64,000 nucleotides of DNA from Erythrobasidium yunnanense (Eukaryota > Basidiomycota > Cystobasidiomycetes > Erythrobasidiales > Erythrobasidiaceae), in contig BCJC01000001.1 of NCBI GenBank assembly GCA_001600175.1, positions 186,001 to 250,000 on the forward strand. Reading direction: 5' to 3'. The notes under the pieces are model-generated. The model did no database searches. It saw only the letters and a program-made list of their open reading frames with translations, and was not told the origin of the DNA. Position numbers and translations under genes: made by a program. The stretch's first letter is position 1. Each line of letters starts with the position of its first letter. Below are positions 33,886-52,000 of the stretch, piece by piece.

Positions 33886-35731
33886 TACGTCTGCTTATGC
33901 TTGACATGCACGACCAGCGCTAGTATACCAACTACGAGATCCAAAGCCGCTATCAGCACGAAAGGAATGCCAGGCCGCTTGTCCGCTAGCAGGCCTCCTA
34001 GACCCGATACGAACAGTATGCCGAGGCCTATCAAAGATCCACGAATAATCAGCTATTTCTCCATAATAAGATAGACCTAAGGAAGTGTACGCACCTCCGC
34101 AGAAACTGTATGCTCCCGCTAGAGCGCCTGCGATTTCTTCTTGTTCTATCCCAGAAGAAGCTACTGTTGCAGCAGGAGCTGGAGCATCGACAGCATACCC
34201 ATCCTCACTTTCACTATCACTTTCCGCCCCATTCCTTCTTCTCCCACTATCTCCCATCAACATCTTCCTCCCACCCGCTACTAGCGCTAAACTCAATACT
34301 ATCCCACTAATCTGGCTGACCCCGATTCCTAGAGTAGCAAGCCAAGTCCATACATTCCTAGGGTCCTCTCCTCCTAGATTGAATGTGCTTCTGCCTAGTA
34401 ATAAGAAGGAAAGTGCGCCGAGGGAGAATGTAAGGAAGAGCGTGCGTGAGGGATGAGCGGTGAATGAGAGGAAGGGCGAGAAGAGCAGAGTAATGAGCTG
34501 GATGGTGCCTGTAATGGCAGACGCTAAGGCGTATGCTGCATGGCAGCCCTGGCAGGTTAATGACGATTAGTGTTGAAATGGGCGCAGTAGGAGGACGGTG
34601 ACGACACCTACTGTCTTGAGAGGCTCGCCATCGATAGGCTTGCATAGGCCCGTCTTTTGGTAGTAAGAAGCGACGTAGAGGGGGATAAAGACGCTAGAGC
34701 TACACATTAGCTATCGTGTACAAATTTCATGTTGATTGAAGAGACACGCACGAAACGGTTATAACCTGCGCACGTGCTGCAAAACCAGCTATAAAACCGA
34801 GTGCGAGTTGCGGTGTCTTCGTAGCCAACTTGAACCCTCTTCCTAATTTCGCTAACTCCGCTAGTATTCCTCCAGAAGCACGCTTCACCCTATCGGAATA
34901 CTGCTCCACTCTCGGCAAGCCTACGAAGGCAAGCAATGCATTTCCGAATGCTATGCACGCTACTATCCTGAAAGCATACTTCAACCCCGTAGCAGAGTCC
35001 GTCGATAGGATAGTAGGTAGACGCAAGTAGACGAAGACGGCTAGTAGTGCTCCTAAGCCTGTTGAGAAGCCTAGGTATGCAGCGAGTTTTGTGGCTCTGT
35101 CCACTTTGGGACCAGTAGGTTCGGGCGTAAGTCTGGACCAGCCTAGTATTGGTTGGCGTTCATTTGGAGAGGAAAGAGAGGGTGGAGAAGAGAGGATGGA
35201 AAGTAAGGCAGAAAGCATGGCTGTGATGCCTGATGCTCCACATGCGAAGAGCAGGCGGGCCTGCGTGCCTCAAAAATCAGCCTCTTCGGGCCTTCTAGTT
35301 AGGTAGATGGGATGTACGCACGAGTAACAATTGAGGAAAGACATTCTTAGCTTGTACGAAGAGAAGCAGACCCAGTCCAGCTAGGAGATTGGCAAGAGTC
35401 GCTACGAGTCTTGGAGAAGTCGCATCTGCCAGTCTTCCCCATACGAGGACCATGCATAGTACGAGTACTTCTTCCGCGAAGATCAAAGTTCTGCGCCAGT
35501 CCAGATATCATAACGTCAGGATCACCGGCATACAAATGCGGATCAGACTGTAGCATAGTCGCACCCGCTGATCTTTCCCGTAGATTCATTAGGGACATGG
35601 AGGAGATCAGTCAGTACGAAAGCCTGTGCTGCGTTGATGAAGACGACGAGGGAGATTCCGATGGCCGAAGTGACGAGGAAAGAGGTTGCATGGAGGGACG
35701 AGAAGCCAGGCGACACGCCGAGGGCAGGCAT
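33886..35731 (-). CDS. Major facilitator superfamily transporter
   Basis: Spliced from several exons, about 12 spans. N-terminal parts: INAAQAFVLTDLLHVPNE, TGKISG joined to TLIFAEEVLVLCMVLVWGRL, then ADATSPRLVATLANLL (the motif A region after helix 2, in a shortened form). The middle has a long Ser/Pro-rich loop before DRATKLAAYLGFSTGLGALL. The second half contains ASYYQKTGLCKP, GALSFLLLG and a GGRKMLM-x-acidic loop, then EEIAGALAGAYSFCGG and LDLVVGILALVVHVKHKQT at the end. The exon joint ISG|TLIF keeps the family pattern in which a glycine precedes F-x-E-E. The substrate cannot be told. It diverges from the SUN gene over about 420 bp. Confidence 0.75.
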
Positions 35732-36154
35732 CGCACTTGAATAGTACTGTCAGCTTCTTCTACTTTCTGTCAGCTCTCTTTCTCTGGATTGTCCTCCCGT
35801 AAAGCTGTGACGCGACGATGCTCCCTCAAGCCCGGTCAAAGCCAGACGCACGGTCCACCCGGCCATTGCGGCGACAACAACAGAGAGAGAGCAGAGCAGT
35901 AGTTATTGCATCTTGTCTTTACACCAACTCAGAACTACTCTGATACGTTTGCTACCTCTTTTGACCTGACCTGGCTGCTTGCCCGCTGTTTATGCGAAGA
36001 CGGCAGCGCGATAGCGACGAGCGCGAGCGAAGGTGGGACGTGGCCTTCGATACTCAATGGCGCAGTATGCTGATGTTGCATCGCCAGCAAAACACCCATC
36101 ACTGTTCGCAAGATTGTCGAATCCTTGAAATCGCCAGAGTCAACAGCAGGCAAC
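35732..36154. other. Divergent promoter region
   Basis: Between the MFS transporter (-) and the SUN gene (+). Nothing coding recognised. Confidence 0.5.
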
Positions 36155-39100
36155 ATGGCCTCGCAGAAACCAACAACATCGAAATCAGCCTCAGCATCGA
36201 CGACCAGTGCCAATACTAATCATGACCGTACACGCTCTGTAATCCTCCAACCCAAATCCAATCCAGTCATGTCCTTTGCGTACGGCGCGCCCAGTATCCC
36301 AGGCGTGACTAGTCACCATGGACAGTCGCCCCGTCGCAGTAGAGGAAGAGCGGGAAGTACTACATCTACGAACAACCCAAACTATGAAGGGGACGGGGAC
36401 GGGCACAGCGAGGCTTCCACGTCGAGAAGGACAGCAAGCAACTACCCAGGCGCATGGAACGGCGATACTTCGTCACCTAAGAACAGCAGAAGCACACATC
36501 ATCAACAAGAAGGAGAAGATGAGGATGATAGCAGCAATATCATTAGGCAGGAACCGGCAGCAGTCCGCTATGCGCGTCTGAAGCAGCGTCTCAAGGATAC
36601 AGGCAGCAGTTGTCCTCCCGCTGATAACAATAACGAAGAAGACGACAGCGATGGAGAAGCTGCGACTGGCAGCGAACAGCCTGAAGAGAACGCGACTGCA
36701 TCACAGAAACAGCAACAACAACAACGCGGAACAGGGACAGGCGTGATACAGCACAACGAGCCTCCGAAAGAAAGCAGCTACAAAGATACAAGTGTCAATA
36801 TCGCGACTGCTTTCTGGCAAGCTGCAGGAGGGCCAGCAAGGACAGCCATACCTGCTACACGTCCTGCACAAGCTGCCATTCCCGACGAGTCTCACCACAA
36901 CGACCATCAAGACAACGTCGAGGAAGATGATACAAGTCGCGGCGCAGACGATGTATCAGCGACTCAATCTCCTGAACGACCCACTGTAGCGCGCAAAGAA
37001 TACCCTAATCCTATAACATCAGGCAAGAAGCGCAAGAAGCCTACTGGGGCTTATAAAGGCACTACGTCCGAGAAGGATAGACCATTCAAGATCTCCAAGA
37101 AAGACCTGAATAAAGGCTCTTCGGATGATTCTGAGGAATATGAAGAAGAAGGAGAAATCGATCTGGATGAATTGAAGTTCGAGATGGGCTATGGACCAGC
37201 TAGAAAAGCTGGCGGTAGTAGTGCTACGAGTGGCGCGCAAGCGGTGAAGAAGCCAAGGGCGAAACAGGCGAAGAAGTCGGCTGGGGAAGAAGCTTCGACT
37301 GCCCAGACGAAAGCGAGTACTGCGCGGCGAAAGTCGACACAGAGTAAGGATGGAGCATACAAGCCTGGTCAAGATGATGACGACGGACAAGAGGAAGACG
37401 AATTTGACGACTCCACTTCTACGCGCAGGACATCGTCGAAAGGCAAGGGCAAAGCTAGAGAGACGTCCGTTGCTGCAAGTGAGCAATCACGAGGTGTTTC
37501 AGAAGCACCTAGTGCCGGAGGACAATCCATGACTTCGTACTATCTGCAAGAACCCGAAGCCTCCACCGTCTCAGCAGCGGATAAAAGTACCCGCCTTACG
37601 CAGATCCATCCGAAAACGAATACCTATCAACCCTATTTCGCCTTCTCCACAACGACAACCTCTCTTTCCAAAGCCGCCCAAAACCGTCCTCGCGCACCTT
37701 CTTCGTCCACAAACCAGTCCTCCATCCCCAATTCTACGCGTGGTGGATCTGGAAATGGGACAAGAGCAGGTGTGACTTCTTCGAACGCGTCATTCAATGA
37801 AAGAGGTAGCGAGTATGATTACGCCGAAGAAGAGAGGATGCTAGCTACGCTACAAGCTGCGAAAGAACGCGCGGAGAATGGGAGATTGTTACCTGAAGGA
37901 AGACCTTTCTCATCTCTCGTCGGTGGTAATGAGAAAACGACAAATCATCATAGGGAGGTGTCACTCGATACGAGTGAGGATAGTAGGGACAACATTGTGC
38001 AGGCCCAAGCTCAGCAGAAACTACAAAACGCGGTAGGACAGCGTAAATTAGGTCCGAGAAGAGGTCCTCCTCCACCAGATCGCGAATCAAGCATCTTGAG
38101 CGAATCAGCTAGTAGTCAGCTAAATGGGTATACCACCCCTGCACCGGACGATGCTCAGTCGTCGGATATTGAGAACTCGAGGAGTATAGGCAGGAAGTTG
38201 GGTCAACTGGTCAGGAAACTATTCGTGATCCTGTATTGGATGACCGTGGGACCTTATAAGGTCATCAGAGGCAGTGACCTGAATACTCTGCTCAAATGGG
38301 CTGCGGCGGTGGGTTTCACTGCTCTTGTACTTGGTGAGTTATCGTTCTTCAGGACATCAGTGTCAATCCTTGGCTGACGAGAGCGTGTGTGTATTGACAG
38401 CTGCCATGCAGGAACAGCGGCCTTCGTACTTCTCTCCTCCTTCTTCCACTGGACGCTGGCACGTCCCGTTCATCTCCTCTTCTCCATCCTCTTCCTCAGG
38501 GTTCTCCGCGCCTAACGGTCTTCCCAGCAATCTCGACGAGCTCGTAGCGCGTCTCACGAACCTCGAAGCTTCTTTCTCTTCACTCTCTTCGAAACAATCG
38601 TCCGATCATCTCCACATGTTTGAAAACACGCGGTCGGCATCAGAGACTGTTAAGAGATTGACGATGCTCGAAGCGGATTTCGAAGCTGAGCGGCGGAAGA
38701 TGAATAAGATAAATGAAGGCATCAAGAAAGATTCAGCAAAGACGGACGAGAAAGTAGATGCGAGCTTGAAAGGTGTAAAAACGCAGCTGGACTACCTGGC
38801 GGAGAAAGTAAAGACGCTTTCAAGCGATAGGAAACAGGATGCGCTCGATACCGCAAAGCTCAAAGATGGAGTATCGAACATTAGTAAAGATATAAGCAGT
38901 CTTTCCCGCCGATTAGCGGATCTGCAGAGGGAGGTAGAGACTGGCCATGATTCGGACAACGTAGCAAAACTGGTCAGTAAGGCAATAGAGGAGATTCTGC
39001 CGTCCAGAATGGCAGTCTCTGTTGATCCGAAGACTGGACAAGTACAGGTTGACCCGAAGTTCTGGCAGCATCTGCGGTCAGCTTTCTCTTCTTCTTCCAA

Positions 39101-40091
39101 CAACGAAGACGGACAGACTGGAAAAGTCCTCGCTAGCTGGGACGACTTCCTGATTGCCAACCAACAAAGTCTGCAGCGCTTCATCGGTGAAGACGTGGAT
39201 GCTCGCTTCAGCAAGGGCGCTATCCTCAGCAAGAAGGCCTTCTCCGACATCCTATCCAAAGAAATCGAGGGATTGCGGACGGAGCTATCGCGAAGCAGTC
39301 TCGAGAGCCTTTCGAAGCTTTCGAGCGATTTCTCCGCGAAATTGGCGAAAGCGACATCCTCCAGCGGGAAGGCCGCAACCAGCATCAAGCTTTCTTCAGG
39401 CGAAGATCTGAATGCGATAGTGACGCAGCTCATCGATTCAGCGCTTGAGAAATACAGCAAAGACGTCCTTGCAAAACCCGACTTTGCACTCTATTCCGCA
39501 GGCGGGCGCATCATTCCTTCCCTTACTTCACCTACCTATGAAATCCGTCCAAATACACTCACCGGTTCCCTACTTTCCAAGATCACAGGAAGAGGTGTAA
39601 TAAGAGGAAGAGCCCCGGTTACTGCGCTACATCCTGATATCAGCGTAGGACAGTGTTGGCCTTTCGCAGGCCAGTCTGGGCAATTGGGCGTACTTCTCAG
39701 TAGGAAGATCGTTCCGGAAGATATCACGATCGAACATGCTAGTAAAGACGTAGCGCTCAACGTTTCGAGCGCACCTAAGCGATTCGAAGTTTGGGGTCTG
39801 ATCGAGGATCAAGTAACGATGGAGAAGCTGGCTTCTTCATCAATCACGTCAATCACGTCTGAAGGGGAGCAAGATCGACTAGTTGGGAATAGACTACTTC
39901 TGGCCTCGGGAGAATACGACATCAACGCCTCATCTCACATCCAGACCTTCCCTGTCGATCAGGCTGTTCGGGACTTAGACGTTCCGGTGAATGTAGTTGT
40001 TGTAAGAGTATTGGAGAACCATGGGAATGAAGCGCTGTCGTGCTTATATAGGGTCAGAGTCGGTGGAACGGTCGTGGAGGAGGAAACGTAA
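36155..40091 (+). CDS. SUN-domain inner nuclear membrane protein (Sad1/UNC-84 type)
   Basis: Two exons (36155-38333, 38401-40091) give 1,289 residues. The long N-terminal nucleoplasmic part is Ser/Asp/Lys-rich with an acidic stretch (SDDSEEYEEEGEIDLDEL). One or two hydrophobic segments follow at about residues 690-735 (VRKLFVILYWMTVGPYK and LLKWAAAVGFTALVLAAM, the latter spanning the splice junction). Then comes a lumenal coiled-coil region (MLEADFEAERRKMNKINEG, QLDYLAEKVKTL), and a C-terminal SUN domain of about 200 residues (YSAGGRIIPSLTSPTYE, VGQCWPFAGQSGQLGVLLS, PKRFEVWGL, VVVRVLENHGNEALSCLYRV). SUN proteins pair with KASH proteins to bridge the nuclear envelope to microtubules and the spindle pole. 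Start chosen at the first ATG, 36155 (MASQKPTTSK). Confidence 0.9.
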
Positions 40092-42011
40092 AGAAAGGCA
40101 ATTGCTGGTCGATGCTATCTCTAGGACGTCCAAGTCAATATTGATGTATATAGGGTCGCGCTCATTGAGACATACATTCGCTCTGTTCTACAGTTTGTCT
40201 AGATTTCCCGTCTTTCCATCACACTCATTATTCAGCTCAGTATGCAAGGAGTTCACCATACCGTTGTATCATATCAATTATAGCAATACCTGAGGCTCAC
40301 CTTCAGCCAGCTTAGAACGCAATGGTCACTTCTGCTTGTCGGCTGATCTGAGCAAGTCTACGGCTGTCCGTTGGACTGCTGGACGGCAAGGCTGGCGAGC
40401 TAGCGAGACTGACCCGTATTCTTGCAAAAAGGCAAAGACAGCTTCCTGTATTAGCCCTGCACTTTCAGCACGAGGGTTTCGAACGAGGCAGCGACAAGGG
40501 AACGAAAGAGAAAGTGCTGGAGTGTAGAGTACGATCATACATTCAGTTAGAGTAGTAAGGGGATACATCTGCGTGTCTCCGTGAGAAACAAAAAGAGAAT
40601 TGGTCCTGGATACCCTTGGCTGCCCTAGGTTCAGCCAAGCGCTCCAGGACTTGAAAATTCACTCCGAATATGTAGTATATGTATCGTTGAAAGTCCAAGC
40701 GCTTGGGGTTAATTTCAAGATGGGAGAAGAAAGGAGGATGCCAAGTCTTCGTTCATATGGGGAAGAGGAGAGGCCAAATCATCAACGAGAATCGCAGTGT
40801 AAGCGTCCCACAGTTGGATCCTTTGCGTGGATTAAGACTGTCAGAATAGGAAGCTCTGAGATCATCGGTCGCCTTCTTTGATAGAAGTCGTTCGAAGACG
40901 ATCCGTGCGCCGCTCGAACAAGCTGGTCGTTGAGGAACCCAGGAGAAGGAGAGGGAGTGATCTTGCAAAAAGAATGGCATAGCCTGTACTACGGATATGA
41001 CAAGGGAAACAACAGCTAGAGCTGCCGTATCGAACGCGAGACCGTCTTAGGACGAAGACGCCCTCAGGAGACGTGACGACGGTGAGAGGAGGTATCTGAG
41101 AAGACTTTGTGTCGGGATTCGAGAGGTAGAAGGAGGAAAACAAAAAGAGAGAAGAGTCCTGATTGGTGTTGCTGCACCCCTTTCCGCGGCAGTTGCACCA
41201 ACACCCCCAGGACACAGAGCTCGAGTTCTGTCGGTCATATGACCGTATATTAAGGAACATCGGCTTTTGCGTGCTCTGCAGCCTACGCTCTTATAGACTC
41301 CAATCGCAGTTCGCTCTGACCAGGCTTCACCTGGCGTAAGGTATACGCTTGTGGATTGTAGTACTGGACCATAGGTATAGGAAGGGTAGAGAGTAGAGAG
41401 GGAGAATTGGCTGCAGCAAGGCTTGCGCGCAGAGACTTGCCGCATGGATACAGTAGCGAGGTCGAGGACTACCGACTAGGATATTCTGAAGGACTACATA
41501 TGACACAGTCTTCTGGATTTGCACAGCGGAAGGATCTTGGAGGTGCCGAACACTGCCAACGCTGTGCTGTGCTTGTCGGGGTCCAGGATCAGGGGCAGGC
41601 AGTAACAGTTACCGGCTGTACAGAAATATAAAGGTCAACTATTCTTGTTAGATTGCTTGTCAGCTTTAGACCATCTTTCTCTAAATCTCGTCTTGCGACT
41701 TCAACACTTTCCGGAGTTACGAAGGTAAGGAGAGTCTTGAGCTGGAGCTTAAGGTGTACAGGCCAGGACTAAACCAATTTGAACACTTATATACAGAAAT
41801 CATACAGCAAGACTTGAAGACTCTGGAATAGACCTTAAGACTCAAGCCTACGCTCGCAGTCTCCCGTCAGGCTTGACCGCGTGCAAGAGAGCGCCAATTC
41901 TCGAAGTCGGGCGATTTGGGCAGGGCGCGAACGAAACGACTATAGAGCAAGGACAGCGCAGCAAGCAGCGTTCAACATAAATATACACGAGGTCCACGGT
42001 AGCCTGCAATC
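40092..42011. other. Long intergenic stretch (1.9 kb), largely unexplained
   Basis: Between the SUN gene and protein kinase C, both on the + strand. No product recognised. On the - strand an ATG at 41372 opens MVQYYNPQAYTLRQ and is followed by a GTGAAG donor; it could begin a small spliced gene running towards 40750, but the further exons do not read as a known family. Several open frames of 60-130 codons overlap here. Treated as unresolved. Confidence 0.4.
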
Positions 42012-46455
<4,444 letters not shown>

Positions 46456-47524
46456 ATGCACGACACAAAGATCGCATTCACAAACCGTTGACCGACCATG
46501 CATGAAGATGAACGAACAAAAGATGACGACGAAGGCTGCAGTGTACATACACGAACTACTCTAGCTGCTGGACAGTCTCATACCCCGATGACAGAGACTA
46601 CAATGCTCAAATCCAAATACCTACTTTTCTTCCATGTTATTCCATAGTTGCTAGACAGGTTAGCAGGGGCAGGTACGATGAAAGACATGGAATAGACGCA
46701 AAAGCATTGATTGCAAGTTCTTTTTCCCGCATGCTTCCAAGCTTGCTGACATAAAGCGGAGTCTCACTAATCTAGGTACCTGACTGACGCACAAAATTCG
46801 CTACGAAGACAAGCACGGCTCACTTTGTCCATTTGCTGAGGTCTCGAAACAGGTTAGAGTTCACACAAATCGATATCACCTGGCCCTTCAGGCAGAAGAA
46901 CTGCTCTATTCTTTCCAAACCAAGCATCGAGTCGTTGTACCTAACGATAGCGGACAGTTCGAGGATGTCCAGACTCTTTTCGCGTGCAGTCTCGATATGA
47001 TGCAGATCCGAAACAAGATAGCCTCTGCCGTCAAAATTCCAGGTGTCAGCTACGCGGGCCAAACAAATGAACAGTATATGTTCGACAGGTAATTTATTCT
47101 CCCACAGTACACTGCTGACATCCTCCTATGCACGCGAAGCATTGTTGACCCTGTCCTGGCTAGCGCGACCTGGTGATCGCAGCTAGGATTGCCGGCAACC
47201 GGATACGTTTGTAGATGGGCTGTTCGCTGGCTGCTCTTGAAGCTGTATCTACACATTCGAAGCATCAACCTTACTTGCCTCTCCTTCGAGTTCCTACCCC
47301 TTTGCCCGAGTTTCGCGGGCGATAGGTCATCTGGCTTGACGGTGCTTTACCTGGATCCAGGTGGGCATTTCAAGGCAGAAGATAGACCAAGTTTTAGACG
47401 GCAAACAGCAGCGAAACAGCGAGGACAAGCCAGCTTTCAAGGCCGGATCCAGCAGCTCATCTCAGCGCTATCTGTCGCTAGCCAGGCCAGCGGTCTCATC
47501 GCCTGAAACTGCGAGCTGCGAACG
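46456..47524. other. Intergenic stretch, no accepted gene
   Basis: On the - strand an 80-codon open stretch (46820-47062) has a protein-like composition (LHHIETAREKSLDILELSAI) but lacks an ATG at its start and has no recognisable domain. Nothing else is seen. Confidence 0.4.
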
Positions 47525-48607
47525 ATGTTGCCCGCTCAAAGGTAGCTTCCATAGCACATAAGAATGGATAGATGTATCCAAGCTGTGCGCAGAGCTGATG
47601 GCCTTGCTCGTTTGTCCTGCGCGCTCACAGGAACAAGGTCGATATCTCAAAGCTCACGCCCGACGAGCAGAAGGCGTTCAGGCTCTATGGCAAGCTCCCA
47701 GCAAGACCTGTAGCCAACAAGGCGTCCGTGAGTTTCCCATACTACTTGGGGTTTGACCTGCAAATGTCCCCACTGGCGACCGTTTAGGGTTTGTGCTGAC
47801 TGAGTTACGTTATGTACAGGCCGAGCGCAAGTACTTTGGTGTGTATACACATGCAATGTGACAGGAATGACGCTCATCATCCATGTTTCTGCTACTGCAG
47901 ACTCTGGCGACTGGGCTTTATCGCGATCAGGCAAGGCCGAACATGCAAACGTACCTCTAGGCAAGAACATGCCCAGACCAGATGAGATCCCGCATGCCTC
48001 ACCTACACCCATCGGCGGCGGTGGTTCAGCCAGTTCAGTCTCTTCCTCATCTCCTCCTACCGGCACCCCTTTGTCCCCGAGTAGCGGTCTTGGAGGTATG
48101 GCTTCTCCCTCCAGTCCAGGTAGCGGTCCTATACCTCTGGGCGGTGGTGGATCTTCATCGTTGGCGAGCGGAGGTGCAGAGAGCGGTATCAACCTTTCCA
48201 TGTCCCCAGGAAGAGTCGGCGTGGGCCAGCCTCTGGCTACTTCTCCCACCAGATCCTTCTCTTCCTTCGGTGGAGTCAACGAAAGAATGTCCCCTACAAA
48301 CTCGACATCGCAGAATCCCCTCGTAGCTAGATTGGAGAGCGAAGCAGGCACAAGAACATCTGCGTTGCCGCCCATCTCTGCATCTCCAGGAACGACTGGG
48401 AATCACATCGGAAAGACTCAGATCAGAAGAGCTTCGCAAAGCGAGGTGTCTCCTACAGCTGGCGGATCGTCAGGTGAGCGAAGCGCTCGCATAGACGCAT
48501 CTGCTGCCTTGATGCATACTGATTGCTGTACACTCTTTACAGGCTCTCATCTATCTCAGCAGATAACTGCAGAAGATGATCAGGTCGCGGAGATGGAACT
48601 CCAGTGA
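47525..48607 (+). CDS. Endosulfine / ARPP-19 family protein (Igo1-like PP2A regulator)
   Basis: Five exons (47525-47541, 47631-47727, 47820-47838, 47901-48473, 48543-48607) give 256 residues. The start MLPAQRNKVDISKLTP runs into DEQKAFRLYGKLPARPVANK, then ERKYFDSGDWALSRSGKA, where FDSGDY is the Greatwall-target core of the family. Greatwall/Rim15 phosphorylates the serine and the protein then blocks PP2A-B55 to allow mitosis or quiescence entry. The core here is FDSGDW, with Trp for Tyr. The rest is Gly/Ser/Pro-rich, so the protein is about twice the usual length. The 17-nt and 19-nt exons are very small but required for frame. Confidence 0.85.
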
Positions 48608-49042
48608 TTACCTCACCGTTCCTGGGAAGGCGTACCTGAAAACCAGACTTCTGTTCTGTCTGGCTGTAGGCAACTTCCATGAGACCAGCATCCTGTGGTA
48701 GCTTCAAGCGTTACACTTCGCCAACTTTACGTGTATTCCGTCTCTTTCTATGACAACATGGCATGGAGATCAGGCATCTTTTCTCTGCTCTTTTCTCTCT
48801 TCTTACAAGTTTCAGTGTACATCCCTTTTGTAGCAGATGTTGGAAAAACGAAACAGATTACTCGCTTTTGTATTCTCACAAGTGCCATGTGGCTCTTGAC
48901 CTGATTATCGTGCCAAAGCGAACCATGCAATTACCTAGTGTCGACAACAACAGCATACAACGAAGAGAAACACTATGATGCACTCCATGGAAACGGACTC
49001 TGAATTTGACTGCTCGTGCTAAACCCTCAATGCTAATCTGCA
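48608..49042. other. Convergent intergenic stretch
   Basis: Between the endosulfine gene (+) and the end of Sen1 (-). Nothing coding recognised. Confidence 0.5.
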
Positions 49043-52000
49043 TCAACGAAGCTTCGGTGGAGGAGCGGTACGCTGATTGCATACGAAAATATAGGGTCAG
49101 CGACAGACTGCGACAGACTATACTAAGAGAAGCCTTGAGCTGACCTTGCGGGGTATGAACATAGACGAGGTTGCGGGCTTCTTCGGTGGTGGGTTGAGGG
49201 GTGCACTACCGTTGGGTGGGACTGCTGATGTATTGGGAACGGATGTTTGAGGCACGGGAGTACTTCCGGTTGATGATGGGCCAGTAGAATTGGCTGCTGA
49301 GCTTGCGGGTACTGACGATGATGCAGCAGACGATACGGCAGACGGTTTTTGTGGCTGCTGTACTGGCCGATGGGTATATTGTACTCCTTCCATAGGTGAT
49401 AGCTCGCCCTCTTCTAGCTCTTCTGCCTTGATCGAAGCAGTAGACAAGGCCGGAGCAGCATTAGACATGGCAGAAGAGTCTTCTTTCGCTTTCTTAGGTG
49501 CCGGAGATGCTTCTTCGGTCTTTATACTGTCCATCAAGCGACGCTTGACGCCGATTGAGGGCTTCTTGTCGACACCTGGAGCGGGACTAGCATCTCCAAG
49601 GATGCTGTTTTTGTTCGCTAGCTGGGAGGGTGTCATCAGGCCTTCCGGTGCAGACATGATCTTTTTGCTTGCATCACTGCCTCTCGGCTTGATGTTGATC
49701 TTCTTGGGCAAGGTTGGGAGCATTTTGGCTGCATGAGCTGAAACGCCTGCGAATGTGCCGACATCCACCTGAGAATGCTGATTAGCCATATCACTTGGTG
49801 AGATAGTGTCGTGCAAAAGTACTTCTCTTAGAAAGCCTCGCTCAGATGCGTCCTCGACCAATTTCTTCCAGTGCTCGTTAGCTTGAAGAGCTTTGGAATC
49901 GCCGAGGACGAACAGAGAGGACCGAGCTCGCGTCAAAGCGACATTCATACGTCGAGTATCACTCAAGAAACCGACACCGTGGCCTTCTCCTTTGCCTCCT
50001 CTGACACACGACAGGAGGATGATATCCTTTTCTTGACCTTGAAACCCGTCGACCGTGTTGAAGTCGACTTTCTCGACAATCTCGTCGCCAAACTGTCTCC
50101 TGAAGGTCCTCTTGAGCTCTCCGACCTGGCCTTTGTACGGCGTAATGATGGCGACTCGAAGACTGAGGTCTGTCCCCTTGCAATCTCGCAATAAGCGCCC
50201 GTACAGCGCAGCAGCGACCGCAGCCTCCGGTTTGTTGATGATAGAGTGATGTCTACCAGCTTCTTCCCTACTTCCTTTGACGTGCATGAATGCGTATGGA
50301 GGGAAAAGATCGCCTTGAGTGTGCCAGGATTGTTTCGTCACAGTCGCCATATCAGGCCCGTCATCGAGACGAGACTCGTAGAATGCTTTACTAGGGAAGG
50401 AACTGATGTCTGGATGCATACGATATTGGATGCTGCAGGTCAAAAAATGTTTTAAGTCAGCAAACCGGAAATGACGCCGACCCTAATGTACCCACTCACG
50501 AAAGGAGATGCGTTGCCTCAGGTGCAGCACTATGTAACCGGACAAAGAGACTCTTATTGTAGCCAGCATTCGTAGCTTCTCTAGACTTGACCGTAGGCGG
50601 AAGCTGATTGGGATCTGTCGTTGCCTGCCTCAGAAAAAAGCGTCTCGAGATTTCTCGCTCACTCACCTCCGACCATGATGCAGCGCTGACAGTTGTACTT
50701 AAGCGGTATGAGTGAACTTATCTCGACAGACTGAGCTGCCTCATCAATAATGACGGTCTCAAAGTCGTAGCTGGCCAGATATTCATGTCCGGAACCAGAC
50801 AAGGTGGAACAGATCACATCTGCCTCCGCAAGGATCTGCTGCCTTACCTTCCTGCGAGAAGATTCTTGAGCTCTCGAGGCTGTCGTCATGGTATCTCGCT
50901 CCCTGTCTAGCTGTTCTGCCAGGTCGTTGATTTTGGCCGTCAGGTCTGAAATCTCAGCAGATAGCTTAGCCAGCAGAGCCGAGTTGCCAACAGTATTGTT
51001 CTTTTCCATTCGTTTCTCGTCCCTCTCCGTCCGGTGGTTCGCCATCTTCTCTCGGGCAGCGGTCATGCGGGTGTGCGCTTCTCCAGCTGCGGTCCCTTTT
51101 TCGCCGCCTAAAGCCTTCTCGACGAGCGCATCTAGGAAGATGTCACTGACTGAGACGTTGACCGAGAATTCAGAGCCGATTCGAACGACTTTCGGGGAGA
51201 ATTTCTTCCCGTCCGAATCGAAGACACCCTCCTTCAATCGCTTGGCGACTTCGTCGACAGCTGCATTACTAGGAGCACAAAGCAAGATCTTCTGTCCAGC
51301 ACCCGTATCGCCGAAGTTCACTGCTCGATGACCGCGGTTTGACAGAAATGCCCCAACCAAACCTAAGATGGTCTTTGTTTTGCCGGTACCGGGAGGACTG
51401 TCTCAACGTTCAGCACAAGCGAGAAGGCAGATTGACGCTTCTCTCGCACCCTTGAATGAGAGAAAAGCCTTTGCTAGAAAGAGCCGAAAGAATGGCTCCA
51501 GCCTGAGGCTTATTCACGCGATAAGCAGCCATAGCACGCTGAAGCAAACCATCATTGAGGTCTGGCTTGGCATGGTGTGGAGGGTCCAGTATATCGTCGA
51601 CTAGATCGTAGTAAGGCAGAGCCATGAGACCACCATATTCTCGATGTGCAGTGCTCAACCTACGGAAAGATTAGCGAATGACGAGGACATAAAGCAGGAT
51701 CCTCACGTGAATAGCTTATGCACAGTCCATTTGGTACCATTGGCTAGAGCATGGCTGATAACTCCATTATCTCGGCCTAGATGTACCCTAAGGACCACGT
51801 CGATCTTGCCTTGTTTCCGCAGAACTTGGTGAACTTTCGCGATTGTTTCGCAGTGGCCTTTGAGAAGGACGATGTCATTCTCGCTAGCAGGACTCCGTTC
51901 AGGCATGCGATCTACGTTCAGGTAGATCTCGACAAAGTCGTCGACTGAAAGGCGGCCGGCAAGACGACCAGTGAATGGCTCACTCTCGTTGGTGCCTGCT

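Noticed and set aside
40450-40500. A TTCGAA palindrome resembling a tRNA T-loop
   Set aside because: No matching acceptor or anticodon arms nearby.
46820-47062. 80-codon minus-strand open stretch with protein-like composition (LHHIETAREKSLDILELSAI)
   Set aside because: No ATG at its start, no domain, and no supporting splice context. It may be chance or a relic.
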